A stretch of 37,604 bases of DNA from Pseudomonadota bacterium. Its GTDB lineage: Bacteria; Pseudomonadota; Gammaproteobacteria; SURF-13. Location: positions 1-37,604 of the forward strand of contig JAQBXX010000013.1 in assembly GCA_027624315.1 (NCBI GenBank), given 5' to 3'. Positions 32,580 through 37,604 of the stretch are shown here, one piece after another (within the stretch, counting starts at the first letter, position 1; each line of letters begins with the position of its first letter). Below the pieces are notes generated by a model. It was given only the letters and a program-made list of their open reading frames with translations. It ran no database searches and was not told the origin of the DNA. The position numbers were made by a program, and so were the translations under genes.

Positions 32580-33101
32580 CTACGCGCCTGCTTTGGTCAA
32601 CATAGCCTGCGCAATTATACCGCTCACCGCGCCGAAGATCACGGCGGCGCTCATCAATACCGGTAGCAGGTGCAGCAGCGCCGGGTGCGGAATAAACAGC
32701 GCGTAGGCCACGGCGAACTGGCCCGCCATGTGCGCCAGCGCCGCGAGCACGCTGTAGCCCAGTGCGCTAAGACCAGCGCCGGGCAAGCGTTGTGCAACGA
32801 TGTACGTCAGTGCCAGCACCAACGCGCTGCATAACGCGCCGGACAGGCTCAGCACAAACGTGGGCGAGAGAAAGCTGCCGAGCAACAGGCTGCTCACCAG
32901 CACGCGCAACAGCGTCACCCACGCCGCCATGCGCCAGCCGTAGCGTATAAGCACCGCAATCGTGACCACGTTGGCGAGCCCCGGCTTGATGCCGGGTAGG
33001 GGAGAAGGCAACGCGCTCTCGGCAATGTGTATGGTGACAGCGAGCGCCGTGAGCCAGGCGATCAGATGGTCGTCACGCGTGGTGGTGAGTTTACGTGGCA
33101 T
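32580..33101 (-). CDS. Gx transporter family / heptaprenyl-diphosphate-synthase component I-like membrane protein (EetB-like)
   Basis: A 173-residue inner-membrane protein with about five hydrophobic helices. The SALPSPLPGIKPGLANVVTIAVL motif is typical of the Gx transporter/HepS component I family. In Firmicutes, members called EetB are encoded next to a NusG-domain-II protein (EetA-like) and an ApbE-type flavin transferase in loci for flavin-based extracellular electron transfer. The same three families are adjacent here. The start at 33101 (MPRKLTTTR) is preferred: an earlier TTG at 33134 lies inside repeat A7. Substrate is unknown. Confidence 0.82.
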   Translation of the reverse strand: MPRKLTTTRDDHLIAWLTALAVTIHIAESALPSPLPGIKPGLANVVTIAVLIRYGWRMAAWVTLLRVLVSSLLLGSFLSPTFVLSLSGALCSALVLALTYIVAQRLPGAGLSALGYSVLAALAHMAGQFAVAYALFIPHPALLHLLPVLMSAAVIFGAVSGIIAQAMLTKAGA

Positions 33102-33130
33102 ATTGAGCAGCAGTATGGCCAAGAAAAGAT

Positions 33131-33220
33131 TCAACGCAAAGGCGCAAAGACGCAGAGAGTTTGGAGTAATGCATAGTGAATTATTGCGTGTTCTTTGCGC
33201 CTTGGCGTCTTTGCATTGAG
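33131..33220. repeat. Family A octamer-armed inverted repeat (copy A7)
   Basis: Left arm: tcaacgcaaag, gcgcaaag, acgcagag. Right arm: tctttgcg, ccttggcg, tctttgcattgag. It lies between the NusG-II gene and the Gx gene and probably supplies part of the latter's leader. Confidence 0.87.
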
Positions 33221-33265
33221 CTGTTTGCTGCCTGACATTCCATAGGCCTGGTGAATTCGGCCCTG

Positions 33266-33637
33266 CTAAAAATTAATGGCATCGAAGCGCGGCTCGCGGC
33301 CGATCACCTGCACGCTGATGCGGTTCGGCAGGCAGGCCGCGACTTCGCCGCCGAGCGTTATCCAGCCCGTGTGCACGCACTGCTTGCCGTGACAGGGCGA
33401 GTCGGCGAAGCGAATCCTGCCAGCGTGAATTTCGAGCACGCTCACGCCGAGTGCACCGGGGATGTTGAGGTGCTGATCCTGGTGCAGCGAGATCACGCTG
33501 AATTCCTTGCCGCCGACCAGAATGCGCGCCTGCTCGCCGCGCGTCGCGTCACCCCAGAATTTTATATATAGAAATGCCAGCAACGCCAGCGCCGCGACCA
33601 GCACCACTGCATCGGCACGTGTTGCACTGAATTTCAT
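33266..33637 (-). CDS. NusG domain II-containing membrane-anchored protein (EetA-like)
   Basis: A 123-residue protein with an N-terminal helix (DAVVLVAALALLAFLYI, about 9-25) and a short extracytoplasmic domain of the NusG_II type: LEIHAGRIRFADSPCHGKQCVHTGWI and CLPNRISVQVIG. Cys82, Cys87 and Cys100 are conserved in related sequences. Despite the name it has nothing of NusG's transcription function. It overlaps the apbE stop by 4 nt, so it is translated with it, and precedes the Gx gene. In Listeria and Enterococcus this family pairs with Gx in electron-transfer loci; transfer of that role to this organism is inference. Confidence 0.88.
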   Translation of the reverse strand: MKFSATRADAVVLVAALALLAFLYIKFWGDATRGEQARILVGGKEFSVISLHQDQHLNIPGALGVSVLEIHAGRIRFADSPCHGKQCVHTGWITLGGEVAACLPNRISVQVIGREPRFDAINF

Positions 33638-34692
33638 AATGGCGGGCTCAGTTCGATCTTCGGTGCCGGTGTGGTCTCGAAACGGATACGTTTCGCCAGC
33701 ACCGGGTCGATATGCACGGTGCCGTGGTCGTCGATCAACATGGCCTGCTTGATGCCCATTGCGCGCGCGATGCGGTGCCAGTCTTTAGTACCCGCCACGA
33801 CCAGCGCAGTGCTGGCTGCGTCCGCCGTGGCGGTATCGGACGCGAGCACGGTGACTGACAGTGTGCCTTGCGCGGGATAGCCGGTGCGGGGGTCGATGAT
33901 GTGGTGGTAGCGTTTGCCCGCGTAATCGAAGTAGCGCTCGTAGGTGCCGGAGGTGACGATGCTCTCGTCACCTTGCAGCTCGATGGAGGCGAGGATGCCG
34001 CTGCCGCGCGGATCACGGATGCCGATGCGCCACGGACGGTTGCCGTGCCTGCCGATCACGCGGATGTCGCCGCTCGCGTTCACCATCGCATTCTCGACGC
34101 CGAGCTTGCGCAGGTGCGCGATGGCGACATCCACCGCGTAGCCCTGGCCGATGGCGCCAACGTCGAGTTGCACGGCGCGATTGGTGCTGCGCAAATGATC
34201 GCCCTCGATCACCACGTCGTCCAGGGTCGGGTGCTGTGAGATCAGTGCACTGATGACGGCGGGGTCGGGTGGCGGGCCTTTGGGTTCGTCGCCCTGAAAT
34301 CCCCAGCGCGCGAGCAACTGGCCGATGGCGGGGTTGAACAGGTGATCGCTGGCTTGCGACAACGCGTGCGCCCGCACGAGCAACGGAATCATTTCCGGAT
34401 TAACGGAAAAGGCATGGCCCGTGACGAGTTGCGCGTTGATGCGCGTGAGCTCACTGGGTTTCCACGCATGCCAGGTGGTGTGGATGCGATTGAAGTCCGC
34501 GGTGATCGCATCGGCGGCCTGGCGTGCGGCCTCGGGCTTCACGCCCCAGAGACTGATGTCTACTAACGCGCCGAGGGCGAGAATCTGTTCTTGGTAGAGA
34601 GGTGCTTCCTGTTTGCTGCATGACAAAGTAGCAAGTAGCAAGATGAGGCAGTAGCTAGTAGCTAGTGGCGAGTAGCGAGGAAAAGCGTACAT
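33634..34692 (-). CDS. apbE: FAD:protein FMN transferase (ApbE family), exported
   Basis: Covalently attaches FMN to Ser/Thr of exported redox proteins. The 352-residue product contains the ApbE signatures: TTWHAWKPSELTRIN, QLDVGAIGQGYAVD (metal and FAD site), NASGDIRVIG, HHIIDPRTGYPAQG and TADAASTALVV. The first 25 residues are MYAFPRYSPLATSYCLILLLATLSC, a signal peptide with a lipoprotein-like TLSC; most of it is encoded by the right arm of repeat B5. The ATG at 34692 has an AAAGG site 7 nt upstream, which also lies in the repeat. It is followed, with overlap, by the NusG-II gene. No FMN-carrying substrate protein is seen in the window. Confidence 0.9.
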   Translation of the reverse strand: MYAFPRYSPLATSYCLILLLATLSCSKQEAPLYQEQILALGALVDISLWGVKPEAARQAADAITADFNRIHTTWHAWKPSELTRINAQLVTGHAFSVNPEMIPLLVRAHALSQASDHLFNPAIGQLLARWGFQGDEPKGPPPDPAVISALISQHPTLDDVVIEGDHLRSTNRAVQLDVGAIGQGYAVDVAIAHLRKLGVENAMVNASGDIRVIGRHGNRPWRIGIRDPRGSGILASIELQGDESIVTSGTYERYFDYAGKRYHHIIDPRTGYPAQGTLSVTVLASDTATADAASTALVVAGTKDWHRIARAMGIKQAMLIDDHGTVHIDPVLAKRIRFETTPAPKIELSPPL

Positions 34693-34742
34693 AACCGGCC
34701 TTTGTTGTCCCTCGCCACTAGCCACTAGCTACTCACCACTTG
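34626..34742. repeat. Family B heptamer-armed inverted repeat (copy B5), overlaps gshB end and apbE start
   Basis: On the minus strand the left arm is agtggtg, agtagct, agtggct, agtggcg, agg. The loop holds acaacaaaggccggttATG. The right arm is cgctact, cgccact, agctact, agctact, then looser units. The left arm encodes the last residues and TAG of gshB; the loop and right arm encode the ribosome-binding site, start codon and signal peptide of apbE. Confidence 0.87.
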
Positions 34743-35717
34743 TTTCTCAACCACATCGAGAAAGGAATCCGCAATGTTTAATCCATACAACGCATCAAGT
34801 TCCCGTACACACGTCGGACTGGTGACATTGATCTCGGTGAGATAATCGCCGATCACATCGAGCCCCACGAACAGCAGGCCACGCGCGCGCAACTCCGGTC
34901 CCACCTCGGCGCAGATCCAGCGGTCGCGCGCGGACAGCGCTACACCCACGCCGCGCCCGCCCGCCGCGAGGTTGCCGCGAGTCTCGCCCGGCGCGGGGAT
35001 GCGCGCGAGCGCGTAGGGCACGGGTTCGCCGTCAATCATCAGAATGCGTTTGTCGCCCTCGCTGATCTCGGGAATAAAGCGCTGCGCCATGATGAAGCCG
35101 CCGCCGTGGTGGGTCAGTGTTTCAATCACCACGTTGAGGTTGGGGTCGCCGCTGCGCAGCCGGAACACGGAGGCGCCGCCCATGCCGTGCAGCGGTTTGA
35201 GAATGACGTCGCCGTGCTCGGCGAGAAAGGCGCGCAGGGCATAGGCATCGCGCGTCACCAGCGTCGGCGGCGTGCATTGCGGAAACCAGGCAGTGAATAA
35301 TTTTTCGTTGCAGTCGCGCAGCGCCTGCGGTTTGTTCACCACCCGCACGCCGGCCGCTTCGGCGCGTTCCAGCAGCAGGGTGGTGTAGAGATATTCCATG
35401 TCGAAGGGCGGATCCTTGCGCATGAGGATGACATCCAGCGTGTCCAGCGCCGCGGATTCCGCGCCGGTAAATTCAAACCATCGTTCAGCGTCGTCCTGCA
35501 CGCGCAGCGCGCGCATGCGCGCGCAGGCACGCCCATCGCGCAGCCACAGATCGCCCTGCTCCATATAGCTGAGCGACCAGCCGCGCTGCTGCGCCGCCAG
35601 CAGCATGGCGAAGGTGGTGTCCTTTTTGATGTTGATGCGGGCGATGGGGTCCATCACTACGCCGAGTTTGAGACAGTGGCGAGTCGCTAGTGGCGAGTGG
35701 CGAGGAAAGTCGTGCAT
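34725..35717 (-). CDS. gshB: Glutathione synthetase
   Basis: ATP-grasp enzyme adding glycine to gamma-glutamylcysteine. KLGVVMDPIARINIKKDTTFAMLLAAQ matches the E. coli N-terminus, and VILKPLHGMGGASVF, EGDKRILMIDGEPVPYALARIP and LTEINVTSPTCVREL are the ATP-grasp and Mg-binding blocks. The conserved KLGVVMDP strand begins right at the edge of repeat B6, and there is no native start before it. The nearest upstream start is the ATG at 35717 in the repeat loop, giving an N-terminal leader MHDFPRHSPLATRHC and 330 residues. The ATG at 35654 (MDPIARIN) would remove the first strand. Last residues VVSS and the TAG come from repeat B5. It follows gshA. Confidence 0.93.
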   Translation of the reverse strand: MHDFPRHSPLATRHCLKLGVVMDPIARINIKKDTTFAMLLAAQQRGWSLSYMEQGDLWLRDGRACARMRALRVQDDAERWFEFTGAESAALDTLDVILMRKDPPFDMEYLYTTLLLERAEAAGVRVVNKPQALRDCNEKLFTAWFPQCTPPTLVTRDAYALRAFLAEHGDVILKPLHGMGGASVFRLRSGDPNLNVVIETLTHHGGGFIMAQRFIPEISEGDKRILMIDGEPVPYALARIPAPGETRGNLAAGGRGVGVALSARDRWICAEVGPELRARGLLFVGLDVIGDYLTEINVTSPTCVRELDALYGLNIADSFLDVVEKQVVSS

Positions 35718-35767
35718 GGCCGGCTTCTTGTTGTTCCTAGCTACTAGCCACTAGCGACTCGCCACTG
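35674..35767. repeat. Family B heptamer-armed inverted repeat (copy B6), overlaps gshA end and gshB start
   Basis: On the minus strand the left arm is agtggcg, agtcgct, agtggct, agtagct, agg. The loop is aacaacaagaagccggccATG, and the right arm is cgccact, cgccact, agcgact, cgccact. The loop matches that of B5 (caacaa..ggcc..ATG), showing the two copies share one ancestor. It encodes the AVASR tail and TAG of gshA and the leader of gshB. Confidence 0.88.
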
Positions 35768-37058
35768 CCGTTAATTCCCGCGCGGCCGCGACCAGTGCCA
35801 GCCGCGCAATCACGCCATAGGCATAGAAGCGGTTGGGGCCGGCGTCCGGTGCCTGGCTGGGATCCGGCGCGGTGCAGGGCCCGGCGAAGGCGAGCGGTTC
35901 GAAGTGCATGCCGGGGGCGTTCAGATTTTCGTCCGGCCCGCGGTTTTTGTGCACGCGGTAAAAACCGCCCACGACAAAATGGTTGATCATGTACACCACC
36001 GGCTCGGCGACGGCCTCGTTGCCGTCCTCGCCCAGGGTCTCGAAGGTGTACACGCCTTCCTGCATGATGACCTTGCTCACCTCCTGGTCGCCCTTGATCG
36101 CCGCCATGCGCGTGCGCTCCTTGCGATTGAGTTCGCGCATCTCGTTGCCGCTGTACACGCTGATCACGCCCATGCCGTAGGTGCCGGCGTCGGCCTTCGC
36201 CACCACGAAGGGTCGTTTGTCGAGACAGTATTCGTCGTACTTGCGTTGAATGGCGACCAGCAGCGCATCGACGTTGGTGGCGAGGCAGTCTTCGCCCTCG
36301 CGCTTCATGAAGTTGATCTCGCCGCAGCGGCGGAACAGGGGGTCGATCAGCCACGGGTCGATGTCGATCAGTTCGGCGAATTCCTTCGCTACCTGTTTGT
36401 AATGCTCGAAGTGGTCAGACTTGAGCCGGTTGGACCAGCCGAGCGCCAGCGGCGGAATGACGGGCTGTTCCAAACCCTCCAGGAGGGCGGGGTGCCCGGA
36501 TGAGAGGTCGTTATTGAGCAACACCATGCAGGGTGTAAAGTCCTTGACACTGACGCGGTCGCCGCTGCGATGGATGGGCTCCAGCCGCAGGCTGCGTTTC
36601 GAGGGTAGCAGCACATCGAGCGGCTGCTCAAGATCGGGCAGCAATGAGCCGATGCGCACGTCGAAACCCGCCGCCTTGACGATGTCACGCAGGGTGGTCA
36701 GGCTTTCGAGATAAAACAGGTTGCGTGTATGGCTTTCCGGAACGATGAGCACGTTGGCCGCGCGCGGACAGGTGCGTTCGATGGCGGTCTGCACGGCGTG
36801 GATGCAAAGCGGCAGGAAGTCAGGATTAAGGTTGTTGAACCCGGCCGGGAACAGATTGGTGTCCACCGGCGCGAGCTTGAAGCCGCTGTTACGCAGGTCC
36901 ACCGAGGTGTAAAACGGCGCGGGTGTTTCCAGCCACTGCTGGCGCAGCCAGTGCTCGATGCGCACCTGGTGCGCCAGCAGATGGCGTTCGATCAGTTGCA
37001 GCGGGCCATTGAGGGCCGTGGTAAGGTGGGGAACAGTATGCAGCGCTTCACTATGCAT
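35751..37058 (-). CDS. gshA: Glutamate-cysteine ligase, Acidithiobacillus/ferrooxidans type
   Basis: First step of glutathione synthesis. The 435-residue sequence belongs to the GshA family typified by Acidithiobacillus ferrooxidans, not the E. coli GshA fold-family. Signature stretches are VDLRNSGFKLAPVDTNLFPAGFNNL, VLIVPESHTRN, KADAGTYGMGVISVYSG and MINHFVVGGFYRVHKNRG. The ATG at 37058 (MHSEALHTVPH) is preferred to an in-frame TTG at 37070. It is the first gene of the long minus-strand run and lies next to gshB, giving both steps of glutathione synthesis. The final AVASR and stop come from repeat B6, so the natural C-terminus is probably slightly shorter. Confidence 0.93.
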   Translation of the reverse strand: MHSEALHTVPHLTTALNGPLQLIERHLLAHQVRIEHWLRQQWLETPAPFYTSVDLRNSGFKLAPVDTNLFPAGFNNLNPDFLPLCIHAVQTAIERTCPRAANVLIVPESHTRNLFYLESLTTLRDIVKAAGFDVRIGSLLPDLEQPLDVLLPSKRSLRLEPIHRSGDRVSVKDFTPCMVLLNNDLSSGHPALLEGLEQPVIPPLALGWSNRLKSDHFEHYKQVAKEFAELIDIDPWLIDPLFRRCGEINFMKREGEDCLATNVDALLVAIQRKYDEYCLDKRPFVVAKADAGTYGMGVISVYSGNEMRELNRKERTRMAAIKGDQEVSKVIMQEGVYTFETLGEDGNEAVAEPVVYMINHFVVGGFYRVHKNRGPDENLNAPGMHFEPLAFAGPCTAPDPSQAPDAGPNRFYAYGVIARLALVAAARELTAVASR

Positions 37059-37313
37059 AGGGAATCTCAAAAAACCGGTCGGCTACAAACGCACCCGCCC
37101 TAAGGAGTCGCGGACGGTATGCACCATCGGCAGCAAGTATACAATAACACAAGGCCTTTCAGGCCGGCTGCCGCCTGGGGGCCCTCGATCTGCCAGGCCA
37201 TGAGAGCCTGGAACGAAGTTCATTGATGAACACCCCTGCCTATCACTAATCAGCGATGAGCCCATGATATTTTGTCGGTCATGCAGCTAAGCCGTCACAA
37301 TGGCGTTTATTAT
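37059..37313. other. Leader region of gshA, no gene
   Basis: About 250 bp with no convincing coding frame. On the minus strand a TATACT box at 37136-37141 could be the -10 of a gshA promoter, but no -35 at proper spacing is evident. Small dyads are present (ccaggc/gcctgg near 37193-37211; gttcat-tg-atgaac near 37218). Confidence 0.4.
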
Positions 37314-37317
37314 TTTA

Positions 37318-37484
37318 GGAAGCTCTGAATAATTCCATCCAGGAATTATCAGAGCACGAAAAGCAAAAATGTGATTTTTTCTTTTCTTCATTTTTCAAAT
37401 ACTTACGTATTTGAAAAAGGGCGCTAGAACCCTTCGCTTCGCTCTTCCCTGTAGCGCAGGAACCTCTGACACATCAGAGGTTCC
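37318..37484. mobile_element. MITE-like element made of serial hairpins, flanked by TTTA
   Basis: A 167-bp non-coding element. Left end GGAAGCTCTGA and right end TCAGAGGTTCC are inverted repeats matching at 10 of 11 positions. It is flanked on both sides by TTTA (37314-37317 and 37485-37488), a likely 4-bp target duplication. Inside, four inverted repeats follow one another: gctctgaataattcc/ggaattatcagagc; tttttcaaatac/gtatttgaaaaa (12 bp perfect); gcgcta/tagcgc; ggaacctctga/tcagaggttcc (11 bp perfect). The ends recall IS5-group termini (GGAAGGTGCGAATAAG), so mobilisation by an IS5-type transposase in trans is a reasonable guess. Confidence 0.7.
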
Positions 37485-37488
37485 TTTA

Positions 37489-37604
37489 CGAATTGTCGGC
37501 ATTCTCCAGCGCTTTACAGAGAAAACCAAACAGAACCGACGTCCCCCCACATTTGAGTAGCACCCCGATTTAGAGTCCAATCCCGCAATCAGCAGGAGAT
37601 TGGA
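37489..37604. other. Window-end non-coding stretch
   Basis: No supported gene. The last 30 bases hold a tccaatc/gattgga inverted pair, and the stretch before it (catttgagtagcacc) looks like sequence outside an insertion element, but the window ends before this can be judged. Confidence 0.3.

Noticed and set aside
37395-37580. Minus-strand frame of 61 codons at the end of the window
   Set aside because: It runs through the hairpins of the MITE-like element and has no protein-like composition.

Overview
The window is bacterial chromosome, GC-rich (about 60% by eye), densely coding, and best explained as an autotrophic or formerly autotrophic gammaproteobacterium near Chromatiales or Acidiferrobacterales. 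The reasons are a Pseudomonas-like backbone order (yggT-proC-yggS-pilT-pilU and gshB-tonB-yqgE-ruvX-pyrR-pyrB-pyrC'), a phosphoribulokinase beside a tkt-gap-pgk-pyk-fba block with a CbbA-type aldolase, and an Acidithiobacillus-type GshA. This placement is inference; no rRNA or marker tree was available.

Layout. 1-3.6 kb, minus strand: metK-ahcY-metF, the S-adenosylmethionine cycle. 3.7-12.9 kb, plus strand: a redoxin, phosphoribulokinase, then tkt, gap, pgk, pyk and fba, ending in a clear rho-independent terminator. 13.2-14.6 kb, minus: a VKOR-DsbA-like disulfide-forming fusion. 14.8-19.0 kb, plus: a small membrane protein and an oxidative-stress/iron cluster (rubrerythrin, HdrD/GlpC-like Fe-S protein, an encapsulated-ferritin-family protein with no encapsulin, DUF3501, secreted CNP1-like protein). 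19.2-21.1 kb: parE, followed by two decayed gene fragments. 22.1-24.4 kb, minus: yggT-proC-yggS. 24.5-26.6 kb, plus: pilT, broken by an in-frame amber codon, and pilU. 26.8-37.1 kb, minus: one long run gshA-gshB-apbE-nusG_II-gx-tonB-yqgE-ruvX-pyrR-pyrB-pyrC'-pyrK, combining glutathione synthesis, a flavinylation/electron-transfer-like trio, TonB energy transduction and pyrimidine synthesis. The last 0.5 kb is non-coding and holds a MITE-like element.

The most unusual property is between the genes. Most of the longer intergenic gaps hold a member of one of several families of long inverted repeats, roughly twenty in 37.6 kb. Three families (called A, B and F here) have arms that are themselves degenerate 7- or 8-nt tandem repeats. 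Because 7 and 8 are not multiples of 3, each arm encodes nearly the same short peptide in all three frames. In family B the arm entered from the upstream gene usually carries TAG in every frame, and the arm leading into the downstream gene is open. Family B elements abut or overlap gene ends: they supply the TAG stop codon of ahcY, pgk, pyrC', gshB and gshA. They also supply the start codon and N-terminal leader of apbE and apparently of gshB.

Other points of note are a probably inactive pseudo-dihydroorotase beside pyrB, an orphan pyrK, a phosphoribulokinase lacking the P-loop redox cysteine, a palindromic operator at the rubrerythrin promoter, and a solo IS6-like end.
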